Below, piece by piece: positions 10,682-20,142 of a stretch of DNA of 64,000 bases. Position 1 is the first letter of the stretch. The number at the start of each line of letters is the position of its first letter. The position numbers and the translations under genes are program-made. Origin of the DNA: Oscillospiraceae bacterium (GTDB taxonomy: Bacteria; Bacillota; Clostridia; Oscillospirales; SIG627); contig SVTV01000016.1 in the NCBI GenBank assembly GCA_015063605.1, positions 1 through 64,000 on the forward strand, in the 5' to 3' direction. The notes under the pieces are model-generated. The model was given only the letters and a program-made list of their open reading frames with translations. It ran no database searches and was not told the origin of the DNA.

Positions 10682-12760
10682 ATGCCGAGAGAATATCCAC
10701 TTGAATTAACAAGAAATATCGGTATTATGGCTCATATCGATGCCGGAAAAACCACAACTACCGAGCGTATTCTGTTTTATACCGGAAAATCTTACAAGCT
10801 TGGCGAGACCCATGAGGGAAGCGCTACAATGGACTGGATGGAGCAGGAAAAAGAGAGAGGTATAACCATTACCTCAGCTGCTACCACCTGTTATTGGAAG
10901 AATAACCGTATAAACATTATTGATACACCCGGCCACGTTGACTTTACGGTTGAGGTTGAAAGATCCCTTCGTGTTCTTGACGGTTCTGTAACCGTTTTCT
11001 GCGCGAAAGGCGGAGTTGAACCTCAGTCCGAAACGGTTTGGCGGCAGGCGGACAAATACGGTGTACCCCGTATCGCTTACATCAATAAGATGGATGTTAC
11101 GGGAGCCAATTTCTACCGTGTTGTAAGTCAGATCAAAGACAGACTTAAATCTAATCCCGTTCCCATTCAGCTGCCTATAGGCAGTGAGGGAGATTTTTCG
11201 GGAATAATTGATCTCATTAAGCGCAAGGCATACTATTATCTTGATGATAAGGGTATTGAGATCAAGGAAACTTCAATTCCCGACGATATGGCCATCAAAG
11301 CCGAAGAATACAGAACAGGTATCCTTGAAGCTCTTGCGGATGCTGATGATGCAATTTGCGAAAAGTATCTTGAGGGCGAAGAGATAACCGAGGAAGAAAT
11401 CAAAGCAGCTATGAGAACGGCTGTGTGCACCAATAAGATAGTTCCCGTTGTGTGCGGTACTTCTTACAGAAATAAAGGCGTACAGAAGCTTCTCGATGCG
11501 GTTGTTGATTACCTTCCGTCTCCTCTCGATATCCCGAATATCAAGGGTATTAACCCGGATACAGAGGAGCAGGATGAGCGTATAACAGGAGACGATCAGC
11601 CGTTCTCCGCGTTGGCGTTCAAAATAATGACTGACCCATTCGTCGGAAGACTCTGCTTTATCAGAGTGTATTCCGGTTCGTTGAAGACCGGTATGACAGT
11701 ATATAACTCCACCAAGAACGGTCGTGAGCGTCTCGGACGTATCGTTATGATGCACGCTAACCACCGTCAGGATGTTGATGAGATATACGCGGGTGACATT
11801 GCGGGAGTTGTAGGTGTTAAGAACACAGGTACGGGCGATACCCTCTGTGATGAAAAGGCACCTATCATACTCGAAAGCATGGAATTCCCGGAGCCTGTTA
11901 TCCGAGTTGCCATAGAGCCGAAGTCCAAGGCAAGCCAGGAAAAGATCGGTATTGCATTGGCAAAGCTTGCTGAAGAAGATCCGACGTTCAGAACCTACAC
12001 AGATGAAGAAACAGGTCAGACGATCATCGCCGGAATGGGCGAGCTTCACCTTGAGATAATCGTTGACCGTTTGCTTCGCGAATTCCGTGTCGAAGCAAAT
12101 GTCGGTAAGCCTCAGGTTGCTTATAAAGAAACTATCCGCAAGGAAGCTTATACAGATATGAAGTACTCCCGCCAGTCCGGTGGACGCGGTCAGTACGCTC
12201 ACGTTAAGATGACCATCGAGCCCAATGAACCCGGTAAGGGATTCGAGTTCGAAAGCAAGGTTGTCGGCGGCAATATTCCCAAGGAATATATTCCCGCTAT
12301 TGAAGATGGCGTCAAGGGTGCTATGCAGTCCGGTGTTGTAGCAGGCTACAATGTTGTTGACGTTAAGTGCACCGTAGTTGACGGTTCATATCATGAGGTT
12401 GACTCTTCCGAGCTTGCGTTCAAGATTGCAGGTTCAATGGCATTTAAGGATGCTATGAAGAGAGCGGATCCCGTACTTACGGAGCCTATGATGAAGGTAG
12501 TTGTAAGTGTGGGCGATGAATATCTCGGAGATGTAATCGGAGATCTTTCATCAAGAAGAGGTCAGATATCCGGAATCGAAGCGCTTCCGGGCGGCGGAGA
12601 ACAGCTTGTAAATGCTGTAGTACCTCTGGCGCAGATGTTCGGTTACGCAACAGACTTGCGTTCAAAGACGCAGGGACGCGGCGTATACACGATGCAACCC
12701 AGCCACTATGCTGAGGTACCTGCCTCTATTCAAGAAGGTATTGTGAAAATAAAGCAATAA
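10682..12760 (+). CDS. fusA: Elongation factor G
   Basis: A 692-residue translocase GTPase that moves tRNA and mRNA after peptide transfer and helps recycle ribosomes. Visible motifs are the P-loop [12 protein letters not shown] (residues about 17-28), the [10 protein letters not shown]3 motif (about 82-90) and NKMD G4 (about 136-139). Length and the C-terminal domain order match classical EF-G rather than the fusB/tetM-type relatives. AAAAGGAGC sits before ATG 10682. It is in the str operon with tuf 45 nt downstream. Confidence 0.98.
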   Translation: MPREYPLELTRNIGIMAHIDAGKTTTTERILFYTGKSYKLGETHEGSATMDWMEQEKERGITITSAATTCYWKNNRINIIDTPGHVDFTVEVERSLRVLDGSVTVFCAKGGVEPQSETVWRQADKYGVPRIAYINKMDVTGANFYRVVSQIKDRLKSNPVPIQLPIGSEGDFSGIIDLIKRKAYYYLDDKGIEIKETSIPDDMAIKAEEYRTGILEALADADDAICEKYLEGEEITEEEIKAAMRTAVCTNKIVPVVCGTSYRNKGVQKLLDAVVDYLPSPLDIPNIKGINPDTEEQDERITGDDQPFSALAFKIMTDPFVGRLCFIRVYSGSLKTGMTVYNSTKNGRERLGRIVMMHANHRQDVDEIYAGDIAGVVGVKNTGTGDTLCDEKAPIILESMEFPEPVIRVAIEPKSKASQEKIGIALAKLAEEDPTFRTYTDEETGQTIIAGMGELHLEIIVDRLLREFRVEANVGKPQVAYKETIRKEAYTDMKYSRQSGGRGQYAHVKMTIEPNEPGKGFEFESKVVGGNIPKEYIPAIEDGVKGAMQSGVVAGYNVVDVKCTVVDGSYHEVDSSELAFKIAGSMAFKDAMKRADPVLTEPMMKVVVSVGDEYLGDVIGDLSSRRGQISGIEALPGGGEQLVNAVVPLAQMFGYATDLRSKTQGRGVYTMQPSHYAEVPASIQEGIVKIKQ

Positions 12761-12805
12761 AAAAACAAAAAATAAAACAAAACATTTTATCAGGAGGACA
12801 TATTA

Positions 12806-14011
12806 ATGGCAAAGGCAAAATTTGAAAGAAGTAAGCCCCACGTTAACATTGGTACAATAGGTCACGTTGACCATGGTAAGACAACTCTTACCGCTGCTAT
12901 AACAAAGACACTCTCTCTCGGAAACGGTGCTATCGAGTTCCTCGCATATGACCAGATAGACAACGCTCCCGAAGAAAAGGCAAGAGGTATCACAATCAAC
13001 ACTCGTCACGTAGAGTATGAAACAGCTCAGAGACACTATGCGCACGTTGACTGCCCCGGCCACGCTGACTACGTTAAGAACATGATCACAGGTGCTGCTC
13101 AGATGGACGGCGCTATCCTCGTTGTTTCCGCAGCAGACGGTCCCATGCAGCAGACTCGTGAACACATACTCCTCGCTCGTCAGGTTGGCGTTCCCTCTAT
13201 CGTTGTTTTCATGAACAAGTGCGATATGGTTGACGACGAAGAACTTCTCGAACTCGTTGAAATGGAAATCCGTGATCTTCTTTCCAGCTACGATTTCCCC
13301 GGCGATGATATTCCGATCATCCGCGGTTCTGCAAGAGATGCTCTTGAAAGCTCCACCATGGATGCTTCTGCTCCCGAATACGCTCCTATCCTTGAGCTCA
13401 TGGATGCAGTTGACTCCTACATTCCTACACCCGACAGAAAAGCTGACCTCACATTCCTTATGCCTGTAGAAGACGTATTCTCTATCACAGGTCGTGGAAC
13501 AGTTGCTACAGGTAGAGTTGAAAGAGGAACAGTTAAGCTCGGCGAAGAAGTTGAAATCGTTGGTCTTATGGACGAAAGCAGAAAGACAACCGTTACAGGT
13601 ATCGAAATGTTCAGAAAGCTCCTCGACTCCGCAGAAGCAGGCGACAACATCGGATGCCTCCTCCGTGGTATTCAGAAGAACCAGATCGAAAGAGGACAGG
13701 TTCTTGCTAAGCCCGGTTCCATCCATCCTCACACAAAGTTCGTAGGCCAGGTTTACGTTCTTACAGAAAAAGAAGGCGGACGTCATAAGCCCTTCTTCAA
13801 CAACTATCGTCCTCAGTTCTACTTCAGAACAACAGACGTTACAGGTATCATCAGCCTTCCTCAGGACGTTGAAATGTGCAACCCCGGTGATAACATCGAC
13901 ATGTCCGTAGAACTCATCACTCCTATCGCTATCGAAAAGAACCTCCGTTTTGCTATCCGTGAAGGCGGCAGAACAGTTGGATCCGGTGTCGTTATCGAGA
14001 TCAACGAGTAA
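12806..14011 (+). CDS. tuf: Elongation factor Tu
   Basis: A 401-residue GTPase that delivers aminoacyl-tRNA to the ribosome. It shows GHVDHGKTT (residues 18-26), DCPGHADY (G3) and NKCD (G4), then the beta-barrel domains 2 and 3. AGGAGG lies just before ATG 12806. It closes the str operon and is followed by a strong hairpin at 14088-14127. Only one tuf copy is in the window. Confidence 0.98.
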   Translation: MAKAKFERSKPHVNIGTIGHVDHGKTTLTAAITKTLSLGNGAIEFLAYDQIDNAPEEKARGITINTRHVEYETAQRHYAHVDCPGHADYVKNMITGAAQMDGAILVVSAADGPMQQTREHILLARQVGVPSIVVFMNKCDMVDDEELLELVEMEIRDLLSSYDFPGDDIPIIRGSARDALESSTMDASAPEYAPILELMDAVDSYIPTPDRKADLTFLMPVEDVFSITGRGTVATGRVERGTVKLGEEVEIVGLMDESRKTTVTGIEMFRKLLDSAEAGDNIGCLLRGIQKNQIERGQVLAKPGSIHPHTKFVGQVYVLTEKEGGRHKPFFNNYRPQFYFRTTDVTGIISLPQDVEMCNPGDNIDMSVELITPIAIEKNLRFAIREGGRTVGSGVVIEINE

Positions 14012-14087
14012 TCAATTAACAGGTAATTGAAAAGGTAATAAATACCGAATTTAATAACACGGTCTTTGACTGACTGTGTGTTGCGCG

Positions 14088-14127
14088 AGCTTCATCCGTG
14101 AAAACGGATGAAGCTTGTGTAGTTTTT
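14088..14127 (+). terminator. Rho-independent terminator of the str operon
   Basis: A perfect 11-bp stem AGCTTCATCCG/CGGATGAAGCT with a TGAAAA loop is followed by TGTGTAGTTTTT. It ends the rpsL-rpsG-fusA-tuf transcript. Confidence 0.85.
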
Positions 14128-14157
14128 GGGATATTGACATAAAAATATCAAATAACA

Positions 14158-14296
14158 GTTTTTCGGGGACAGGTGAAATTCCGTACCGGCAGTACAGTCT
14201 GCGAGCCTTATGGCTGAATGGGTGTGATTCCCATACCGACAGTTACGTGCATATCCTGTAATTGGGTGTTGCATTACAGTCTGGATGAGAGAAAAC
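14158..14296 (+). promoter_or_regulatory. FMN riboswitch (RFN element)
   Basis: The core bases of the RFN consensus are present in order: GGTGAAATTCC, ACCGGCAGT, CTGCGAGCC, GTGATTCCCATACCGACAGT, and the closing AGTCTGGATGAGAGAA. The ends can pair as P1 (GTTTT with AAAAC). A terminator at 14316-14347 lies between the aptamer and ribU, so FMN should cause early termination. Confidence 0.95.
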
Positions 14297-14315
14297 AAAA
14301 CACTTTTAACGTGCC

Positions 14316-14347
14316 CCGCCTTTGATACAGGCGGTTTTTGTTTTTTT
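14316..14347 (+). terminator. Riboswitch-controlled terminator
   Basis: CCGCCT/AGGCGG with a 7-nt loop, followed by TTTTTGTTTTTTT. It is the expression platform of the FMN riboswitch, 100 nt upstream of the ribU start. Confidence 0.88.
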
Positions 14348-14447
14348 CGGAAATATTGATGTTCCTCACACGCAATATTTATAGTTTTGAATGGTCAATG
14401 TGTTCAGAATGAGTGCATGACCTTCGAAAACACGAAAGGAATTAATT

Positions 14448-15167
14448 ATGTCTAAAACTACTTATCGTTCCACCAAGGTACGTACATTGGTTGCAGTTGG
14501 TGTTTTTTCCGCACTTGCATATGTTTGCTGTGTGCTTTTCCACTTCAAGGCGGGATTTCTTTCCTTTGACTTGAAGGATGCCGTCATGACCGTCGCAGCA
14601 ATGCTTTTCGGTCCTATGTACGGCTTTGCCATGTCGCTGATTGTTTCCGCTATCGAATCCTTGACTATCGGAACCACAGAGCTTTACGGCTTTGTTATGG
14701 ATGTGCTTTCAAGTGTATCCTTTATTTGTGTCGGAAGCTTTATATACAGCCGTATGCGTAATATGATGGGTGCTGTTCTCGGTATGGTATCGTCTATCAT
14801 CGTAATGACAGCGGTTATGATGGGTGCCAATATGATAATTACGCCCATATATATGAAAACTACAGCGGCAGAGGTTGCGGCGCTGATCCCCACGGTGCTC
14901 TTGCCCTTCAACCTTACAAAGGCTGTTTTTAACGCATCTCTTGTTTTCCTGCTTTATAAGCCCTTTTCAAAGGCGTTGCGCTACTCCGGATTTACCGCAT
15001 CGGTAAGCGGAAGAAATGCTTCGAGCAGTTCTATTCCGGATATTACGGGTGGCTCTAAGAATTCCGCACTCAGCTCCGTTATTATAACAGCTGTGTCGAT
15101 CCTTATAGGTGTACTTGCGTTGGTATACTTTTTTACCGTTCTCAAGGGCTCATTCTCCATCGTTTGA
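14448..15167 (+). CDS. ribU: ECF transporter S component, riboflavin-specific
   Basis: A 239-residue membrane protein with about six hydrophobic segments and the layout of ECF S components of the RibU type, which bind riboflavin and are energised by the shared EcfA/EcfA'/EcfT module (not in this window). The FMN riboswitch directly upstream is the main evidence for riboflavin specificity. AAAGGA precedes ATG 14448 by 8 nt. The C-terminus is longer than usual: a Ser/Gly-rich stretch (about 185-207) leads to one more membrane helix (about 210-232). It is transcribed alone and ends in a GC-rich hairpin. Confidence 0.9.
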   Translation: MSKTTYRSTKVRTLVAVGVFSALAYVCCVLFHFKAGFLSFDLKDAVMTVAAMLFGPMYGFAMSLIVSAIESLTIGTTELYGFVMDVLSSVSFICVGSFIYSRMRNMMGAVLGMVSSIIVMTAVMMGANMIITPIYMKTTAAEVAALIPTVLLPFNLTKAVFNASLVFLLYKPFSKALRYSGFTASVSGRNASSSSIPDITGGSKNSALSSVIITAVSILIGVLALVYFFTVLKGSFSIV

Positions 15168-15223
15168 AAATCTGATAATACATAAGGTGTATTAAGCTAT
15201 AAACATAAAAAATAGAAGATCCC

Positions 15224-15256
15224 GGGGCGCCCCTGAAAAAGAGGCGCCCTTATTTT
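15224..15256 (+). terminator. Terminator of ribU
   Basis: GGGCGCC/GGCGCCC closes an 11-nt loop and is followed by TTATTTTG. The bases GGGCGCCC-CTGAAAAA recur almost exactly at 15313-15328 (GGGCGCCCATGAAAAA), a short direct repeat of unknown meaning. Confidence 0.75.
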
Positions 15257-15372
15257 GTCGTAAAAGCACGGGAATGGTTAATACAGAGAAGAGAGAATGG
15301 GTGTTTTTTTACGGGCGCCCATGAAAAACAGATGAATTTTACAAAAATTAAAGATTATTAACAACTTGTATC

Positions 15373-15401
15373 TTGAAAAAAAGTCAATTTTGTGGTAATA
15401 T
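15373..15401 (+). promoter_or_regulatory. Promoter of the 15508-19142 gene pair
   Basis: TTGAAA (15373-15378), 17 bp, TAATAT (15396-15401) with TGG in front of the -10. The leader to the start codon is about 100 nt. Confidence 0.72.
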
Positions 15402-15507
15402 ATGTTGGATGAATTATAAGGGGAAAGTGTTTGCTTTTTTACTCGTAATTTTACATTGAAAATATATGCGGAAAATTAAATGCATATTTGGCGAAAGGAA
15501 GAACGAT

Positions 15508-16182
15508 ATGGCTAAAAATGATATAGGCAACAATAATCAGATGAACCAAGCTGACAAATCTTTACGAAATCATAGGACATTGCGCGGTGCGCTTAATAAT
15601 AATCAAAGTTATAATACGGCATCAGGTCTCAAAAGTAATGCCGGATACAGTAACAACTATATGGAGTATCTTGTTCCGAAGAAGAATACAGCAGGAACCA
15701 CAATGGCAAAAATAGGAATAATTGCCGCATTGGCTATCGTATTTTTCATAACATCGGCAATAATAGCAAAGTATGTTCCTTATATTATTGCGGTATATCT
15801 TACGCTTTATATTGTCTTGGGTTGGTATTTGCTTCGATTCTTCTCTGTGGAGTATGAATATGTTATAGCTGCCGGCGAAATGGAAATGGAAGTTATATAC
15901 GGAAGACGTCAGAGAAAGAAGCTTGCGAACTTCAAGCTCAAGGATGTTGAATTCTGCGCTCCCTACGAGGAAGCATACAAGAACAGAATAAGCAACCCCG
16001 AAATTAAAAAAGTCGTTAATGCTTGCAGTTCAATGAGCGCAAAGAATCTTTATTTTATAATTTACAAAAATGAAAAAGGCGAAAAAGAGCTTATGTACTT
16101 TGATGCGTTGAAGAAGACTGTTTCCATCTTGAAGTTTTATACAGGTTCTTCGACTGTTGATTCCGATAAGCTTGAATTCTGA
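15508..16182 (+). CDS. Small membrane protein, DUF6106-like
   Basis: A 224-residue protein with an Asn/Gln-rich hydrophilic N-terminus (residues 1-45), two closely spaced membrane helices (about 68-88 and 92-112) and a charged cytoplasmic C-terminal domain with YEYVIAAGEMEMEVIYGRRQRKK. This layout resembles clostridial DUF6106 proteins, whose function is unknown. The ATG at 15508 is chosen because AAAGGAAG lies upstream; the frame opens earlier at 15466 without a binding site. The next gene begins 2 nt after its stop, so the pair should be translated together. Confidence 0.65.
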   Translation: MAKNDIGNNNQMNQADKSLRNHRTLRGALNNNQSYNTASGLKSNAGYSNNYMEYLVPKKNTAGTTMAKIGIIAALAIVFFITSAIIAKYVPYIIAVYLTLYIVLGWYLLRFFSVEYEYVIAAGEMEMEVIYGRRQRKKLANFKLKDVEFCAPYEEAYKNRISNPEIKKVVNACSSMSAKNLYFIIYKNEKGEKELMYFDALKKTVSILKFYTGSSTVDSDKLEF

Positions 16183-16184
16183 AA

Positions 16185-19142
16185 ATGAAGAAAAACAATT
16201 TTTTTGGGTCATTCTTATATCTGTTGGCTTTTATCGTGCTTACGGTGTCTTTTACCCTTCAGGCAGGTGCTGACAGTGTTGAGCTTGACCTTTGTGACGG
16301 TGCTGTTACAATTGGCTCTCCCGAGGATCAGGACGGAGGACTTTTGATAACACACGGTGAAAACACATACAATCTTTCCTCGAATGGTGAGGTAATAATT
16401 ACCTCATCTGCTCCTACGAGAAATACCGTTTTCGTTAAAGATAATGTATCTGTGAATATCGTTCTGAGAAACGTTACAATAGAAGATCCTTATTTTTTGA
16501 AAAGCCCCGTTTGTCTCGACAATGGTGAGGAGGTCTATCTTTACATTGAAGGAGAAAACCGCCTTGTGTCAACAGATAATATGGCGGGTATCCAGATAGG
16601 ACGTTTCGCTGAGCTTAATATCAAGGGTGAGGGTACTCTTGAGGTCCATGGCGGAAAATACGCTGCGGGAATTGGCGGCGGTTGGAAAAGCGGTACAGAT
16701 GGTACTGAGTGCGGAACGATAATAATTGAGGACAGCGTTACTGTCAGAGCCTTCGGCGGTGAAGAAGCTGCGGGAATAGGCGGGGGAAGAGACGGAAGTC
16801 CTAATAAAATAGTAATCAGAGATTCCGCAAAGGTCTATGCCTCCGGCGGTAAGAACGGTGCGGGAATTGGCGGCGGAAGCGATAATTTTGATTCCATAAC
16901 AGAAAGTTTTACTGTAGAGCTTTGTGAGGATGTTTATGTAGAAGCTCTCGGCGGTGATCTGTCTGCGGCAATAGGCGGCGGGAAAAACGGCGATGTAAGA
17001 GCTGTGTACATAACGGATAACACTGTTGTACGTGCCTTGGGCGGAAAGGAAGCACCGGCAATCGGCTCGGGAAGCGGAAAGAAGATCGGAGAGATCTGTA
17101 TTTCGGGTAATGCTTCCGTGAGAGCTAAGGGCGGTTCAAGTGCTTCAGCCATAGGTTCTTCGTATTACGGTAAGGCCGATAAGATAGAGATCAAGGGCAA
17201 GGCAAATGTGTACGCAATAGGCGATGCGAGTGCCGCGGCGATAGGTACGGGGCTTCGCGGTAATTGCAAGGAAATAATTATATCCGAAAACGCTTCGCTT
17301 GACGCCTTCGGCGGCAGAAACGGTGCGGGAATCGGTGCAGGCCAGATGGGTACTGTAACATCCGTAACGGTGTCCGGTAAATCTGTTGTACGATCTGTAG
17401 GCGGGATCAACGGTGCCGGTATAGGCTTCGGAAGCAGCGGCGAGCTTAAGAATATCACGATTGATACAGAGGCAGAAGTAATTGCCATCGGCGGTAAGAA
17501 CGGTGCGGGAATAGGAAGCGGCGCCGACAGCACCTATATGCCCAGGATCGTGATAAAGGACAAGGCATCCGTTATCGCCCAGGGCGGTAATTACGGTGCC
17601 GGTATAGGATACGGCGGTAAGTTTATCGAAGACGTATTTATTTCCGAGGGTTATGTTGATATCACCGATAATGCAGTCGTTAAAGCTTCGGGCGGTATGT
17701 ATGCAGCGGGAATAGGCGGAGGAAAATATTCCGCAGGCGTTACTCTCAGTGTTTCCGGAAATGCGGTGGTAACGGCAAAGGCGAATGTCAAGATAGAAAT
17801 AGAAGCTACACCCATAACCACCACAGGTACAGAAAGCGGTGTTGTGGGACCGGTGTTGAATGTGGAATACAAATACAAGCATTCCAATTACGCATTCAAG
17901 AGTTATCTTTTGCAGCCTTATGACAATACCACGGAAAAGCCCAATGAGGAAAGCCTTGTAGAGCCTTTGAATTATATCTACGAGTACGCCGACATCAATT
18001 TCAATCAGACCGATGTAATTGATGAAAATGCAATGAAGCGTGATGCGGCAAAGGATGTAGGTGCAGGCGGAGGATGTCTCTTCCAGGGGTCTCTTATAAT
18101 CAAGGGCAATGCAAAAGTCAATGATATGATAGGCGAGGTCAGCGTGACTCTGGTATACGGAATAGGCGGCTTCGAAGATCAGATAACATCCTTGAAAAAA
18201 GGTGACAGGTTTACATTCCCCGTTCCCGAAAAAGAAGGTTACATCTTTGAAGGCTGGTATGATTCGAAGGACGGCGGCACAAAGTTCAACGGATCGATAA
18301 AAATCGATAAGGACTCCGTTTACTTTGCCAAATGGAAGATAATAGGTGTCGCCATTACATCTGAGCAGCCCGAGGATGCTTTCGTCGGTGAGGAGTATTC
18401 TCAGACGGTATTCTCGGCTTCCGGCGGTGCAAGACCTTATACCTATAAGCTTTCGGACGGCAAGCTTCCGAAAGGATTGGTTCTCGGAACAGAGGACGGA
18501 AGCATATCCGGAAAGCCCGAAGAATCGGGAGTTTTTGAGTTTACCGTTACGGTAGTGGATGGGAACGGCTCTGCAAATTCAAGCTATGCATCCATAAAGG
18601 TGTACGGTAACAATACCTTCCGTTTTGTTATAAAGACATCTGCCGATGAAGCAGCGGGAACGAACGGAAAGGTAACTATGAAATTCGATTATATCGATAA
18701 TTTCACGGGCGAAAAGAAAACAAGCGAGCTTCTTGATATTACGTCTGTCCTCGGTTTGAAGTATGAAGAGCCGCTTTCCATAGGAAGTGAACAGCAGATA
18801 GATGTTGTTTTCCCTCCCAATGTGGGATGCCCGGAGAAGATATATCTTGAAAGCACATCCGAGGACGGATGGAAGTGTGAAAGCGTATCTGCTTTGTTCA
18901 CGGGAACAAAGCTTATGGAAGCGTTTTCTCACAGCTTTGAATTCAATACATGGTTTGGTACAAGGGATGACGGCGGTATGTCCTTCGGCGATATAGCCCT
19001 TCTTGTGCTGATAATTATAGGCGTGGCTGTTCTTCTTGCCGTAATAATAATCGTTATTACAAGGTTGGACAGAATGAACAGAGGTGCGCGCAGAAAAAAG
19101 AGCGGCCGCTCTGTCGGAAAGAATACAGATAAGAAAAGCTGA
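16185..19142 (+). CDS. Large surface protein with Gly-rich beta-helix repeats, InlB B-repeat and Ig-like domain
   Basis: A 985-residue exported protein. In order: signal peptide (1-28); about a dozen repeats ending in AAGIGGG, GAGIGGG or AAIGSG (about 158-510), spaced 23-35 residues, like the beta-helical carbohydrate-binding proteins of the Cthe_2159 type (PF14262); a linker; an InlB B-repeat (about 655-718, with GYIFEGWYDSKDGG); a putative Ig/cadherin-like domain (about 720-808, with LPKGLVLGTEDGSISG); and one membrane helix near 936-958 followed by a basic tail. The protein is therefore likely anchored in the membrane and reaches into the wall. Its start lies 2 nt after the upstream gene without its own strong ribosome binding site. 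The ligand is unknown; plant or mucin polysaccharide is a guess. Confidence 0.8.
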   Translation: MKKNNFFGSFLYLLAFIVLTVSFTLQAGADSVELDLCDGAVTIGSPEDQDGGLLITHGENTYNLSSNGEVIITSSAPTRNTVFVKDNVSVNIVLRNVTIEDPYFLKSPVCLDNGEEVYLYIEGENRLVSTDNMAGIQIGRFAELNIKGEGTLEVHGGKYAAGIGGGWKSGTDGTECGTIIIEDSVTVRAFGGEEAAGIGGGRDGSPNKIVIRDSAKVYASGGKNGAGIGGGSDNFDSITESFTVELCEDVYVEALGGDLSAAIGGGKNGDVRAVYITDNTVVRALGGKEAPAIGSGSGKKIGEICISGNASVRAKGGSSASAIGSSYYGKADKIEIKGKANVYAIGDASAAAIGTGLRGNCKEIIISENASLDAFGGRNGAGIGAGQMGTVTSVTVSGKSVVRSVGGINGAGIGFGSSGELKNITIDTEAEVIAIGGKNGAGIGSGADSTYMPRIVIKDKASVIAQGGNYGAGIGYGGKFIEDVFISEGYVDITDNAVVKASGGMYAAGIGGGKYSAGVTLSVSGNAVVTAKANVKIEIEATPITTTGTESGVVGPVLNVEYKYKHSNYAFKSYLLQPYDNTTEKPNEESLVEPLNYIYEYADINFNQTDVIDENAMKRDAAKDVGAGGGCLFQGSLIIKGNAKVNDMIGEVSVTLVYGIGGFEDQITSLKKGDRFTFPVPEKEGYIFEGWYDSKDGGTKFNGSIKIDKDSVYFAKWKIIGVAITSEQPEDAFVGEEYSQTVFSASGGARPYTYKLSDGKLPKGLVLGTEDGSISGKPEESGVFEFTVTVVDGNGSANSSYASIKVYGNNTFRFVIKTSADEAAGTNGKVTMKFDYIDNFTGEKKTSELLDITSVLGLKYEEPLSIGSEQQIDVVFPPNVGCPEKIYLESTSEDGWKCESVSALFTGTKLMEAFSHSFEFNTWFGTRDDGGMSFGDIALLVLIIIGVAVLLAVIIIVITRLDRMNRGARRKKSGRSVGKNTDKKS

Positions 19143-19171
19143 CCGCATTTTATTCAGAAACAGGTGGTAAC

Positions 19172-20089
19172 ATGGATCTCAAAACACTTCAATCCGAGAT
19201 AATCAGATTAAAGGAGGAAAAGGATTTTTGCATATTGGCTCACAGCTACGTGTCTGAGGCAATAAAGGAAATAGCCGATTTTACGGGTGATTCCTATGTC
19301 CTCAGTGTTAAAGCCAAAGGAACCGATAAGAAGAACATACTCATGTGCGGTGTTCGGTTTATGGCAGAGACGGCAAAGCTTCTCTCTCCCGATAAAAGAG
19401 TCTTTCTTTCGAGAAAGGAAGCAGGGTGCCCTATGGCTGAGCAGATGAAGAAAGCCGAAGTGGAAGCGTTCAGACGCGAAAATCCCGATTATACTGTTGT
19501 GGCTTATATAAATACCACGGCAGAGCTTAAAACAGTATGCGATGTCTGTGTTACCAGCTCCTCTGCAGTAAAGATCGTAAATAAAATCGAGAATAAGAAT
19601 ATTTACTTTATTCCCGACCCAAATCTCGGAAGCTATGTGGCAAAATGCTGTCCCGATAAAAACATAAAGCTTTTTAACGGAGGATGTCCCATACACGGAA
19701 AGATAAGAGTGGAGGAGGCAAGGGAAGCAAAAAGGAACCATCCCGACGCACTTCTTCTTGTGCATCCCGAATGTATAAAGGAGATAACGGAGATGGCGGA
19801 CTATGTCGGCTCTACCGCGGGAATAATCGATTACGCAAAGAAGAGCGATGCAAAGGAGTTTATTATCGGTACTGAAAATTCGATAGCTGAGGAGCTGAAA
19901 TACGCCTGCCCCGAAAAGCACTTTTACGAGTTGTCAAAGGAGCTTATCTGCCCCGATATGAAGCTCACTACTCTTCCCGATGTATATAACTGCATTACGG
20001 GACAGGGCGGAGAGGAGATTCTCTTCGATGGTGATACATCGGAGAAGGCACGTAAGTGTATAGATGAAATGATTCGACTTGGCGGTTGA
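19172..20089 (+). CDS. nadA: Quinolinate synthase A
   Basis: A 305-residue NadA, which condenses iminoaspartate with dihydroxyacetone phosphate to quinolinate for NAD synthesis. The three cluster cysteines of the family are visible: Cys126 (VCVTSSSA), Cys201 (VHPEC) and Cys260 (CPDMKLTTL), and the N-terminal AHSYVSEAI and GDSYVLS motifs are typical. AGGTGG precedes ATG 19172. Unusually, the partners nadB and nadC are not next to it; it sits between two surface-protein genes. It probably shares the transcript of the preceding gene (29-nt gap). Confidence 0.93.
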   Translation: MDLKTLQSEIIRLKEEKDFCILAHSYVSEAIKEIADFTGDSYVLSVKAKGTDKKNILMCGVRFMAETAKLLSPDKRVFLSRKEAGCPMAEQMKKAEVEAFRRENPDYTVVAYINTTAELKTVCDVCVTSSSAVKIVNKIENKNIYFIPDPNLGSYVAKCCPDKNIKLFNGGCPIHGKIRVEEAREAKRNHPDALLLVHPECIKEITEMADYVGSTAGIIDYAKKSDAKEFIIGTENSIAEELKYACPEKHFYELSKELICPDMKLTTLPDVYNCITGQGGEEILFDGDTSEKARKCIDEMIRLGG

Positions 20090-20142
20090 TCGTTTCGCTT
20101 TGTAATATTCGAATTTCGTTCAGGCAAAAAAGGAATGGTATA

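Noticed and set aside
14134-14139. TTGACA as promoter of the FMN riboswitch transcript
   Set aside because: No acceptable -10 lies 16-18 bp downstream; the real promoter could not be placed.
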